From NCBI GenBank assembly GCA_019693395.1, contig JAAMXP010001820.1, positions 1-26,662 of the forward strand: DNA of 26,662 nt, given 5' to 3'. Position numbers and translations under genes: made by a program. Source of the DNA: Ettlia oleoabundans (taxonomy: Eukaryota > Chlorophyta > Chlorophyceae > Chlamydomonadales). The notes under the pieces are model-generated. The model saw nothing but the letters and a program-made list of their open reading frames with translations, was not told the origin of the DNA and made no database searches. Of the stretch, positions 14,128-24,858 are shown one piece after another; position 1 is the stretch's first letter, and each line of letters begins with the position of its first letter.

Positions 14128-17100
14128 ATGGCTGGTGCGAGCAATGTTATTGCTCTGGCGGTGCTCCTTAGCGCGTTGGTGGCGGGCACGAGAGGTGGGC
14201 TATGCGCGACCTTGGGGCCTTGCAATGTCGCCAGCGCTCCTGTACTGTGTCTATAACGCTGACAAGCCGGCTGAGAGATGATGGCCCTGCTTATCCCTGC
14301 CACATACGTGCGCAGGCGCCGTGCAGCCGGAGGGGCAGCCGGGACTCCGCGCTGACCGCGCCCTGCACTTTGAAAGCCTTCCTGGCCAAGAACGCATCGT
14401 AGCAGCAGCCGCCCGAGCATGGCGCACACAGTTTAAGCCTCCACGGCAGCAGCCCTGGTGGCACCGGTGGTGGCCTTGGCGGGATGGCACCACCGACCCT
14501 GCTGCCCAGCGGCAGCAGCTCATCCGTGTGGCACCCGTTCTCACAGACGGCAGCCTGGCAGCACCCGCGGAGCTGCGCCTTCCTGCTGCGCAGCTGCAGC
14601 AAGAGCTAGGTGCTGGCCTGGCGCCGGCGGTCAACACAGCTGACCCTCGGGATGATTCTTTCTTCAGCTACAACTCGTCAGCCATGACGCCGCTGGTGCC
14701 TCTGTGGCTCGCCTGGATGACAGACATGGAGCAGATGGCAAGTCGCAGCCAGGGCTTGGATTTTCCGGTGCGTGGGGAAAGTGTGGAAGGGAATAAATTG
14801 CTGGGCAGACACAGTGCAAGGGCAAAGAAGCGTCCCTGGAAATGCAGGCATCTAGTAGGGGCGAATACCTCTGCTGCACTCGGCCTTGCACCGGCGAGTA
14901 CAGACTCACACATGGTGCTGTTATCAACCAAGCAGCTGTATCTTATGCAACTCCTTCTACCGCTCCCACTCTGTGCCCTCCTGCCTGCGTCATCCTGCAG
15001 ACGGCGTGGCAGCTGTCCGCCTATGTGGCCATCTCTTACTGCAATGCCTCTTCCATAGCAGCTTGGAACTGCAGCCGATGCGGTGGCAAGTCAGCAGGTT
15101 TTATACCGGAGCAGGTGCGCTGGTCGTGCGGGATGGATGGGACGGCGAAGCAGTTGTTGTTGAGCAATTCGGCTTGGCTGTGTTGACGGATTGCAGGGGG
15201 AAGAGGGCTGTGCTGTTTGGGATTCTCCATAAACAGCCATTTGATTCCTGCCACGGGCGGCACCTCCGTAAAGGTCTTTTTGCTCTGCGTTCACCACTCA
15301 GCACTTGGTTGGCTGAGGCAGGCATGAACCCCCAGCCAACCCACTCATAGGGCCGATGCATCCCACCCTCATCTTTCCCTTTGTTCTTCAGTGTGGCCTG
15401 CCTCCCCCCTTACCCTCAATCCCTGCTTGTGCAGGTTGTGTTCGACCTCGCCTGGGACCTGCAGGGGTACGTGGGGTACAGTCAGCCACTGGGTGCTATA
15501 GTGGTGGCCTTCCGAGGCACAGACTCTCACTCCATCTACAACTGGTGAGGATGGGGGTTGGTGATTAACGGCGCTTCGACGTTTCCTGGCTTGCTGCCGA
15601 GGGCATGCAGCGGCACTACTCGCTGGGTGGGCAGCCGACAGTCCTGCGGGGTATGGCGAGCGGCATAAGTTGCTGTGCTGCACTAAGCACAGCCCAACTC
15701 TATGCGTTGCTGCATGCGTTGCTGCAGAGCCAGCAGTGCACCCCCCCACACACCTGCCACACCTTCCTGCTTTGTCACAGGTGGCCTCACTGTTACCTTC
15801 GTTTACTAATGCACAGTTTACTCCTTTGCGCAGGGTTGAGAACATGCGAACGTGGCGCACGGATCTAGCCTTGGGCTACCCCGGCGCTCCTCTGCATGCT
15901 CTGGTGCACGGTGGCTTCTTCTACTCGTACAATGGATCAGCCCTCGCCTCAAACATCACAGCTGGGGTGGAGGCACTTAGGAAGAAGCACCCCAATGTGC
16001 CCATCTATGTCACGGGGCACAGGTGGGGCGTTTGGTGGTGTTTAGTCACAGCGCTGCTGCTTTAGGCATTGAATGCGCGGGTTGTGAGCCTTCTGGGATG
16101 CGCCCCAGAGGCAGGCTTTTGCTGTTCGTGGCACAGCCGCCCTTTCCACCAATCCCCCACCAGAGCAGTGAGCATAGATGGCCACCTTTTCCTGCCCGTC
16201 TGTGCTGCAGCTTAGGTGGCGCTATGGCCACGCTGTGCGCGCTGGACCTGCGCCTCAACCTTGGGGCCCCTGATGTGCGGGTCTACACCTTTGGCTCGCC
16301 CCGGGTGGGCAACGCCATCTTTGCTGAGTGGTTTGAGGACGTTGTGAAGGTGTGTGCATCTTCCAGGAGGAAGAAGGGGTGCAGGGCCATGGTCAGGCAG
16401 GGCAGTTTAGGGAGACACAGGTCAGGGCAAAGCGTTGGACAGGCAAGGGCTGTCTGTCTTGTGGCATTTAAGTCTGTTGCTCGGCTTTTTTCACAGTCAG
16501 CGGAAACCCGTTCCCAATGCTAGTTGGTTTGTCGCCAGGCAGCGGCTGCCAAAATACCTGCTACTGTATGATGCGCAGAATGATACCCCTGTTTGGCTGA
16601 TTTGCAACCTTTCAACTCCCCACTTCTGTTTCATGCTCTCTAAAAATTTACCTCACCTCTGCTCGTCCCCTTCTCCCTGCAGGTGCATTGGCGGTTCACA
16701 CACAACCGCGACATTGTGCCCAGCGTGCCACCAGGCTACATGGGCTTCTACCACCTCAGCAGGGAGGTGAGCACAAACAACCACCACCCCAGTCCCCTGG
16801 GCAGGAACCTGTTGGTGTGCTGCTAGCGCTAAGATGTGGTAGATGCACTCTTCAACAAGTTTGCTTCTGCCTCCTTCTCACCTTGCCCCTCTCACCGGTT
16901 TTGCCCTCATCAACCTGCACCCGGCATGCAGGTGTGGATCGTGGACCTGCTGTCTGGGCGCACGCTAGTGGGGGTATGCGATGACAGTGGAGAGGACATG
17001 GCCTGCCACAACTCCATGTGCCACCTGGGCCTCTGCTCCTCATGTAAGACACACAGCACGGCGGGCCTGGGTTGGCAGGAATACATGTGCGGTTTGGGTT

Positions 17101-17447
17101 GGAATGCCACTCCAGCTGTCGCACTTTGTTGCTGCTGGGCCTATTCTGAAGTAGGATGCGTGGCCGACCCTCGGCAGCACCCTATTGATGGCTCCTTATT
17201 CTACCTTAGTTAGGCTCCTGTGTTACACGGCTTTGAATAAGAAGGAAGAAGGAGGGGGAAAGCCTGTGAAAGTAGAGAACGTGCTGGGCTATGACATGGG
17301 TATGCATGGGAAGGTGTTGGGTCTGAACACCCAACTACATATTCCCTGAGCTATCGCTGTGGTCTCTGCCCTGTCTTCCTGCCTGCAGTGTCCGATCACC
17401 TGCTGTACCTTAGTGAGATGTACTCGCCACATCCGCACGGATGCTAG
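14128..17447 (+). CDS. Secreted class-3 lipase (fungal-type triacylglycerol lipase, alpha/beta hydrolase)
   Basis: A Lipase_3 family enzyme that hydrolyses ester bonds of acylglycerols, probably outside the plasma membrane or in the secretory system. Nine exons with agreeing phases encode 441 residues: 14128-14194, 14316-14767, 15001-15114, 15435-15544, 15834-16022, 16211-16349, 16683-16766, 16932-17043, 17389-17447. The start begins a signal peptide, MAGASNVIALAVLLSALVAG. The catalytic domain starts at YVAISYCNASSIAAWNC. VVAFRGTDS holds the oxyanion region. The nucleophile elbow GHSLGG is at residues 309-314 (Ser311, with its codon split by an intron). YTFGSPRVGN follows, then RDIVP with Asp367 and FYHLSRE with His381 complete the triad. 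The C-terminus is cysteine-rich and ends after DHLLYLSEMYSP. The roughly 150-residue region between signal peptide and catalytic core is Gln/Ala/Trp-rich and looks lineage-specific. Confidence 0.93.
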
Positions 17448-18044
17448 CGTCTGCACTACGAGCCCGCCAGAAGAGCAATCGCATAGGTGCTTCCGATGGC
17501 GTCCTTGCTAGGCATTGAAGTATGCACACATAAATTTGCTCCAGTCCAGCAAAGCCCTGCAAGGGCCCATGGCACACAGCCGCCTTATATCTTGGAGTCA
17601 GCATTTGCAAGCCATTCGTGGCTGTGTTGCTTGGTCAACCCTCCTTCTGCCTTCCACCCTCTACACTCCTTCTGCTTGTAGCATTTCATGCAAGATGCCT
17701 CAGGTTTTGCAATCTCCTGCTGAGCTCATACTCCTGGTTGTAGCCCTCCTTCCAGATTCGTGGCCCCCTCTGGGCTGGGGGATGGTACCGGCTCTGCATG
17801 TGTCACCGTTTTTCTGAAACCTAGCGTGTAGCTGCCGGATGCCCCCCAACCATTTCATTGCCTGTTATTGCCCCCACCCCCCAGCAGCACCATGCCCCAG
17901 CCTTCTCCCTTTTGTTCGAGGTCATGACTTGCCTGCAGCTCCCGCCTAGAGCATCTGCTTGCCAGCTTGGCTATAAATGCAAATTTTGATGTGTAATCAA
18001 TCTGCCACTCACGCACGGAATACATAAAGTATTAGCTGCCGAAA
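17448..18044. other. Intergenic between convergent lipase and unrecognised minus-strand gene
   Basis: The lipase (plus) and the 18045-20923 gene (minus) converge here, so both 3' UTRs lie in this stretch. TGTAA at 17992-17996 may end the lipase transcript, which would make a 3' UTR of roughly 550 nt. No TGTAA is visible on the minus strand in the expected place. Otherwise nothing is recognisable. Confidence 0.45.
17992..17996 (+). terminator. TGTAA poly(A) signal, possibly of the lipase gene
   Basis: It is the first good TGTAA after the lipase stop and follows an AT-rich stretch (about 17970-17990). The distance of about 545 nt is long, so the assignment is tentative. Confidence 0.4.
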
Positions 18045-20923
18045 TCATGCTTGCGATCCAGCCTCAGCACTCTCCTGCTGTCGCGGTAGCTTGCTGCCGC
18101 CCCCACTTTCCTCACTGCTGCCTTGGCCAGCCGCCACTACCTGCTGCAGCAGCTGCCCGATGGCTCCCTCCAGCCCTGCTGGCTGGCAGCCCACCATGGT
18201 GCATGCCTGGTGGAGTGCGCTGCCCTCATTCTCTAAAGCTGCTGCAACAACCACATGCCCCTGGGCTGAGTGACGCAAGATGCCTGCAGGAAGGTGGGTG
18301 GCACAATGTTTGCACTAGTTCTGGAACTACTGGGCCAACCTGGCTCAGCAGTGGCAACAATGGCGTTTCAAAAGGGCGGTAAAGTTTTTATTGAAGCTAC
18401 CTGCCAGCGACTTGCTGAGCAGCGGCAGCGCACGAACCAGGCTGCGCTCCCGCCGGCTGTTCACCACCGCCGGGCACTGCTGCTTCAGCTGCTGCAGGGC
18501 TCCCTCCAATGCCAGCCGCACCATGCGGGCCTGCTCAGGAGGGAGCAAACCACTTTTGAATATCGACGGGAGGTATTGCCACATCCTCATTTTCTTCATG
18601 GGTACCCCAACCACCCAGATTCAGAGCAGACTCGATGTGGGTCGGCGGTCTGGTGGGACCACCCTAAGCGGCTCCCAGTTGCAATGGCAGTGTGCAAGAG
18701 ACTGCCACTTGATGTGCGGGCGAAGGCTCAAGCCCACCTCATGGGTGCTGGCTAGCTGTGGTAGGGCCCCCATCTCTGCCTGGGTCCTGTACTCGCAGGG
18801 AGTTAGGTGCACCACCGCTGCTGTCAGGCGTGCCCCTGATAGCGGCTGGGCACATTGCAGCAATGCCTCCAGCGGTCCCTCTGCAGGCAGCAGGAAAGGG
18901 GGCAACGCATGGCAACAGGCACCTTTGAATCGATTCTGCTAGCCCTCCCAACAACTTCTTCCAGCCAGCGAACAGCTACCTAACATGCCCAACAGCATCC
19001 TTGCAGCAGGCAGGCTGTCAATTCCTCCCACCTGGGCTGCAGTGCGCCGCATCCAGCTGGAAGCCATAGCTGCCCCAGTCACACTTCTTCACGCCCTTAA
19101 GAGCCTGCTGCTGCTGCGGCGCCCCCAGCTGCATCTCCCAAGAGCGGAACAGATACACTGGGGTCTGTGATGGGGCATTACCACCTCCGCCGCCTCTCCC
19201 ATCGTCAGTGCGGCTGCTGCGGTTACGAGGCTGCGCTGCTGCCTGCCCCGCTGCCCGCAGAGCTTCGTGGTCGGGCAGCTGCAGCACCAGCCCCGCCCGC
19301 GCCGTCCACTTGCAGCCGCGGAAGTACTGCGCACCGCCGGCGCAGCCCCAGCCCGCCTCGCCCACTCCCACAAATGTCAGCAGAGCCAGGTCGGCCGGCC
19401 CATTACCTAAAGCTGAAGCCGGGGCTGTGCCAGACTGAGGGGGTTGGCCGTCATTGGAGCTAGGAGTGCTTAGGTGCGCGCCACCTTGCCCTGCCAGCTC
19501 ATCGAATGCTGCCTCCCCACCATGACTTTCTTCGCTGGATGGTGCCAGTGCTGCAGCATTTAGCACAGACTGCCCTCCTACCGCTCCACCTGCAGGCGGC
19601 GCATCCACCACCGCCGGCAGGAACTCAGAAGCCAAGCCTGCAGCAACCAGACCACCACAGATGGGTCTTTCAATGCTGTGCTGATGGCTAGCCAGGCCTG
19701 TAGTGGAGCAGCAGTGCCTGCAGCTGCTGTGATGTGGCGGTTGTGCAGAATCTTGGAATCAGCACTGCGGCTCACCTTCTCCAAATCGAGCCAGTGCGTC
19801 CAGCGATGCATCCAGCTCCAGGTCCATTCGGCGGCTGCCAGTGGCAGGTTGCAGGCTGCCGTCCGGAGCCTGCAGGCGGGGCTCAAGATTGTCGACATAT
19901 TCGGTCTCTTGCTCAACACTTGCATGAAGCACGACCAGCGCATACACAGCGAAATGTCTGTGCAGAAGTAACTTGCCTGCACCAGAAACTTGCCTGCAGC
20001 AGCACGCCATTGAGGCGCATAAGCAGGCGCACGGGTGGGGCCAGCACCCGAATCATTCCCACCACCTGTTGCAGGCAACCCACCACCTCCTCCGCTGATG
20101 CTGGCAGCATTTGCTGCTGTGGCGGCTGGCCACCACCGCTGCTACTTGCAGCCAGCAGCTGGCGTACATACTGCCGCCCTGTGATGCTATTTGTTGCGGC
20201 AGCGGCGCTTGAATCGTGACCCTCCTGCTGTCGGGGCTCCTGAAGCAGCACACTCAGCTCAAAGACGCTGCCACGCAGGGTGCTGCCAGGTGGCTTGGCT
20301 GCATCTCCGCTTTGCTGCACCGCGACTTGGCTGCTGCCTTGCAAAGCATGGAAACAGTACTGACGAACCACTGCTTCTTCAAGCCCTGCATGCTACGTGT
20401 GAATTGGAGTGGGAGTGAGTCGTGACCGCAAAGGCAGGTGGTGGACTTTGCACAAAGCTCTCACCCAAGGCCTTACAGCTCACGTTGCCTACTGACGCAC
20501 TGATCAACTTTTAAAAAGCAAAGCACGCGCCTGTGGTCTGTACATGAAGCTGCCCTTCAGCAAAGAGTGGGTGAGTCAGCATGGGACCCAACTGAGCGGC
20601 ACAGCACTCAAGTGGCTGCTGCTCCCCTGGGAGCGGCACGCCGTCATCACATACTGCAATGCAATGAAGGGCGGCCACCCCTTAAGCCTTTGCTTTCCAG
20701 AATCAACAACTCAGATCGACGTATAGCAGTGGCGCAGGGTTTAAACCGGACTTCGAAGGCCTAGCAGCTCTGGATCTTGCAGACTTTGTTGCAGCTCTAG
20801 CACAACCGTATGCTCTTCTGGAGCTGACGAAGAGGCCATGCAGGCCCCCACTGCACGGCCGAGGAGTTTGGAAGCGGTGGCAGCCAGTACAATGGGAGGG
20901 CTAGTGTGTGCTAAAGACGCCAT
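18045..20923 (-). CDS. Unrecognised Ala/Gln-rich protein, seven-exon model
   Basis: Minus-strand exons with agreeing phases: 20923 to 20761 (or 20752), 20385-19994, 19869-19776, 19637-19032, 18880-18738, 18530-18401, 18283-18045 (stop TGA). The N-terminus (MASLAHTSPPIVLAATASKL) and the middle (RLLMRLNGVLLQ joined to APDGSLQPATGSRR) are helix-rich. The long fourth exon is low-complexity at first, then has ALLTFVGVGEAGWGCAGGA, QYFRGCKW and VYLFRSWEMQLG. The last three exons are again helical, with PAVVNSRRERSLVRALPLL and ACTMVGCQPAGLEGAIGQLL, and end in a Ser/Gly-rich tail. I found no signal peptide, membrane segment or known catalytic motif and cannot name the family. The intron 19993-19870 starts with GC. 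The first exon-intron junction is uncertain: either a second GC donor or a poor GT donor. A second open frame inside the intron at 19638-19775 could be an additional exon. Confidence 0.6.
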
Positions 20924-21221
20924 ATTGTTCTCAGCCGTGACCCATTACGCGCACCGTCGATCAGCGCTGCTTGTTTATCGATGGTACTTGCCAGTGTACT
21001 GCCCCTGGACTGCTCGTGCATAGGTTGCAAGCTGTTGCTACGAATATTTGTTTCAACCAATTTGGGTATGGTACATAGGACATGCTACACAGACAAGTAG
21101 AACACATGTGTTTGCTACAACAGGTCAACAAGTCCCTCGCTGCATGTCATTGGCTCCCACGCCATTGGAAGGCCGCCTACACCTAAATGTCATCGCTGCT
21201 GCCCCTGCCTGCTCCTCTCCT
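20924..21221. other. Intergenic upstream of the minus-strand gene, up to the 18S fragment
   Basis: About 300 bp with no convincing frame on either strand. It should contain the promoter of the minus-strand gene that starts at 20923. I see no repeat or motif here that I can support. Confidence 0.35.
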
Positions 21222-21337
21222 GTTAGGACTTCTCCTTCCTCTACGTGGGAGGGTTTAATGAACTTCTCGGCGGCCGAGGGCGGAGACCGCCCTCGGTCGC
21301 CACTCGGAACACTTCACCAGCACACCCAATCGGTAGA

Positions 21338-21372
<35 letters not shown>

Positions 21373-21379
21373 ATCAAAC
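21222..21379 (-). rRNA. Isolated 3'-terminal fragment of nuclear 18S rRNA (diverged, probable pseudogene)
   Basis: Read on the minus strand, this stretch begins TTGATTACGTCCCTGCCC and continues through the universal TTGTACACACCGCCCGTC block, the ATTGGGTGTGCTGGTGAAG block, a G/C-rich helix-44 tip, GAAGTTCATTAAACCCTCCC and AGGAAGGAGAAGTC. That is the near-3' part of eukaryotic small-subunit rRNA (penultimate stem, helix 44). Similarity stops abruptly on both sides: upstream of TTGATTACG no 18S sequence is seen, and downstream the expected AACAAGG and terminal helix are replaced. Compared with the conserved consensus from memory there are a handful of changes, including GTCGTAAC to GTCCTAAC and CCACCTAG to CCACGTAG. 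It therefore looks like a dispersed, decaying fragment and not part of an rDNA unit. Confidence 0.9.
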
Positions 21380-21473
21380 TGAGTCGGCAGCTGACATGGC
21401 AGTTGACGTGGCAGCAGTTGCTCCAAGGTTGCATCTCCTTACTTCTATTCACCACTTATTGTTACAGAAGGCT

Positions 21474-21531
21474 TGGGACATCATCTTAGCAAGGTAAGGA
21501 GGTGGGACATCATTATAGCAAGGTGCGGAGG
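21474..21531. repeat. 29-bp tandem duplication
   Basis: Copy one (21474-21502) and copy two (21503-21531) both read TGGGACATCAT-n-n-TAGCAAGGT-n-n-GGAGG. They agree at about 25 of 29 positions. The pair sits roughly 95 bp beyond the 18S rRNA fragment. Confidence 0.85.
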
Positions 21532-23797
21532 GGGAAGGAGGGGCACCACCGATATGGCATACCGGTGGTCAGCAGGTTCTGGGCCTGTTCAGTGCCAACC
21601 AGTGCATTCCGGTGCGCTATACTGATGGTGTGTGTTACATACTGATGGCGTACCGGTGGAGCCCATGTTCCTAGTGACAGCAGGTGCAACTGGGCATGTT
21701 CTCGGTGGTACTGCAGCCAGGCCTCCTCAAAAGCCCGGTCTTCAGCCCTGCATGGGAAACTGGGATGTGGGAGGGTGAAAGGCAGCAAGTGAGATGGCGC
21801 ATATTCCAACGGCAACGTCTGCTCATACCACAGTCACAGCGCAGGAAAATGCACATGCAACCATGATGCATTGCCTTTGACACTGTAGCCATGGTTGCAT
21901 GCCCTCGCAGGTCACCAACACTGCTCTGCCAATGTGCCAGGCAGCCAGCTGCTGGCATTGCAGCAAAAAAGCTATGGCAGTGCTGAACCGCTCTGCCATT
22001 CGGCAAGCATGCGGTGTGTTACATGTCAAATGCATGTGGCGCTGTTGGCAGCACACCCACCTGAACTGCTCGCCGCCATATGGCGCCTCAGCAAACTCAC
22101 GGGGCGCATGCAGCGTGGTGCTGAGCAGTCATAGCGCAGCTTGGGCATGGGGGGGTTGTCATGATCGACCATCAACGGTACATCTGCATTTGGTGGTCTG
22201 AAAGGACGTGAAGTTGGGAGATGCTGGTATACGATAAGCTTTTGTGCCACTGACTGCGTAAGTGTGTACCCCAATGTAGGAAAGCTGTTGGCATGTTAAT
22301 CAGGATCTACTGCAGCGCATGTGGGAGCGCACTCATCCAGGGCTCTTCCTGAACAGGAACCAGCATCAGCACTCTCAAGGCATGCATACAGGGTGCTAGC
22401 CCTGCGGAAGCCCCCTGCAGAAAGACCGCCCACCTGATGCATCACACAGCTGGCAATTGTGGGCCATGCTGCGCTTGAACTGCAGCTTATCGTCCATTAC
22501 TGCCAGCTGCATCGCATTTTACAGCTTTGCCTTGGCAGGCAAATCATTTTCCCTGCAGCTCAGCAGGGTCATTTTGGACTGCTACTATATCATTAACTTC
22601 GAATACCAGAGAGCACTGGTTCCCGATGCACACCTGCGTTCTGAACGTCGATCAGGCATGCACCTGTCGGCAAGAGGTCTGTCCACCGCTGTTCAGATGC
22701 AGACGCTGTCAGATAAATCTATGGACTCATGCCACCCAAAGAGGCACTGGAGCTCTTGTTTGCCCCCACTTACTGTCCTTGCCTTTCCTGGCAGAGAAGG
22801 CATGCTCCTCTCCAGCGCTGTCCACAAACAAGAACTCCATGCCACTACCACGGCTGTTGTGCCTTGCAAGGAACTACCTGCAACGTGAATGAACAAGTTT
22901 ATGTAGAAAATGGCCACCGGTATGCGGCCGCACCCCTCACCACCAAAAGTAAGCCGCTCGCTCAGTTTAATCCAGACCCCGTATAGTCAACAGGAAACCA
23001 TTGAGTGCTCGTCTCTTAATGTGGACCAAGCTCACAGCAACCCACAAAAAACACTGCAAGGCTCCATACAATCAGCAATGCTGCTGGTCAGCACCTGACA
23101 GGAGGATGTACCACCTTGGCAGCGCCTGCAGGGTGGCGATTCAGAAGACCCGCCAAAAACCTGCAGCACGATGGGAGTTGACGTGCCTAAAACGATGCAT
23201 GCTAGTAGGCATCACTGCTGATGCACATGCCATCACTATAGCAGCAGCCAGAACCCTGCCACCCGCGTATCCTGGGAAACAGATTGGTGGAAACGAGGGG
23301 TATCACTGATTCTCGATCATTCACATGTCATAAATTGCCATCGGAAAGCTACGTATAGGTGCAGCAGGTCATTGCATGCCTTGCACGTACTCAAAGTCTG
23401 GGTGGCCTGCTTGGATGCGACGCCCCACCAGGCAGCGCTTGATGGCAGTGATGTGAGCCCACGCATCATCCTTATTGGTGAAATGCATACCGCCAATGTC
23501 CAGCCCCTGCTGCTGCAGAGCAAGCCATGGCTGTTGTTGTCGATGCATACAAGTCACGTGAGTACAAAAACATTAGTGCGTAGGCACAAGGTAAGTTGAC
23601 CGGCGCATGCCCTGCTGCCGCTGCAGGCTGCCGCTCACCTCGGGCCCGCCAGCCCACGCTTCCTCAGTCATTCTAACGACGGTCCAGGGCTGCCCAATGT
23701 AGGGTTTCGTGAAGAGAACCAACCTTGTCGTGCGTCGAATGCTACACCAGTGCGGGTTATACAAGTTCGTGGGAAAGCCGATTAAATGGTACTCCTG
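21513..23797 (-). CDS. Unrecognised multi-exon coding region, model incomplete
   Basis: Several stretches on the minus strand read as good protein bounded by splice sites. Exon 23797-23639 includes GFPTNLYNPHWCSIRRTTRL and KPYIGQPWTVVRMTEEAW. Exon 23512-23387 includes GLDIGGMHFTNKDDAWAHI. Possible exon 23160-23095 follows. Exon 22853-22774 has GMEFLFVDSAGEEHAFSARK. Exons 22663-22634 and 22499-22434 join to SACLIDVQNAVMDDKLQF and end MAHNCQLCDASG. An exon from 22414 reads FRRASTLYACLESAD. The block 22183-22061 is open in two frames (MVDHDNPPMPKLRYD and REFAEAPYGGEQFR). Exon 21747 onward begins AEDRAFEEAWLQYHREHAQ and is open to 21513. Phases agree among 22853-22414 and between 22061 and 21747, but not everywhere. 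It could be one gene, two genes or a partly decayed one. TGTAA on the minus strand at 21639-21635 may be its poly(A) signal. I do not recognise the family. Confidence 0.42.
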
Positions 23798-23903
23798 CTG
23801 CGTCGCAACACGGGCAACACAGCCAGCTGGCCAGTTGAGTGAGAGGGCGCCGGCGCCTTAGGCAGTCGGATAAACCCAATGTTAAACATTTCCCTGGTGG
23901 CAG

Positions 23904-24550
23904 ATGCACGGCTTTAACATTGCTATCATTCATGGCAAGGTACAGGGAGTACTCAGTGAAAGACAGATGTTCAGGGCGGTGGGTGCTGCAGCTGATGGGC
24001 GTTTGATCGGTGGGGGAATGCCGCGGATCACCGCTTCACCCATATCTGCTGTGCGAAGCGGACCGTGGGGTCAGTGGCGTTGTATTGCACTGCAGTGCCC
24101 TGGACAACAGCTGGTTCCACCTTCGCCACCACCAACGCCACTGCCACCAATGATTCCTGTTCCTGCTGCCCATCAAGCCCAAAGCCAGCAGTCGACACCC
24201 GTCCCTAGCGGGTGGGACGGTTCAGGTACAGATTGGCTGGAAAATGTCGCTAGTATGCATGGCTTAGATGAACTGCGCCCGACTACAACAGAGATCCAGC
24301 GTGCTGCAGCATGCTGGGCGATCCACACCACAGCGGCGGTACAACGAGTGGCAACAGGGTAGCGCCCTTGAATTGCTTGTGAGCGGTCTTCCCCCAATCA
24401 GGACGCTCGCATGGCTGTTCAGGGGCTGTAGCGGCTAATGTTGGGCTTCAGGCATCGTTCGCGCCCCGCCATTGGCAAGCGAACCCTCCTGAGGTGAGGG
24501 CACGGGTTGCCCACCTGCTCACCGCTGAGAAGCGCTGCCGCCGTACCACA
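23904..24550 (+). CDS. Weak coding candidate, unrecognised
   Basis: A plus-strand frame of 152 codons (23904-24362) has a Pro-rich middle (LVPPSPPPTPLPP) followed by a segment that reads like protein, SGTDWLENVASMHGLDEL. A second stretch after an acceptor at about 24451 reads ASFAPRHWQANPPEVRARVA in a compatible phase if the donor at about 24352 is used, and then reaches a stop near 24555. There is no known motif. It could be a gene fragment, part of a mobile element or chance. Confidence 0.25.
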
Positions 24551-24555
24551 ATTTG

Positions 24556-24858
24556 CTAGTATAAATCCTCACTCCTTGCCAAAATCATGAGCTTCACCAG
24601 TTGTTGTCTTCAGTTGGGAGGCAAGGAATAATGAGGTGCAACTGCCCACTACTGTTTCAAACATCTAGATCTGCCATATTGCAATTGACCGTGCAGGTAG
24701 CCATTTTAGCTCACGGGCTGTGCTGGTTGACTACCGCTGCCAGCATTAACCGGTTTATTTGCTGCTGGTGGGGATCCTTAAGGCCAGCTCATCCTTACGC
24801 AGCTGCACCAGCTGGATCTGCTGGCAACGCTTTCAACTACAACCGATCGCGCGTCTGC
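24556..24858. other. Region downstream of the RPS26 stop codon
   Basis: It should contain the RPS26 3' UTR on the minus strand, but no minus-strand TGTAA is visible. A TATAAAT at 24560-24566 on the plus strand has no evident gene start after it. A minus-strand frame at about 24825-24770 reads CQQIQLVQLRKDELALR but is short and unsupported. Confidence 0.35.

Noticed and set aside
14321..15058. Single continuous 245-codon frame in the lipase region as an independent gene
   Set aside because: It is lipase exon 2 read on into its intron. The splice donor at 14768 and the conserved next exon at 15001 explain it.
19578..20078. Minus-strand frame reading LQAWLAISTALKDPSVVVW inside a proposed intron
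   Set aside because: It reads like protein and may be an extra exon, but joining it in phase breaks the longer downstream exon, so it was left out of the model.
22457..22888. 143-codon plus-strand frame
   Set aside because: It lies antisense to the better-supported minus-strand exons at 22853-22434 and has no motif.
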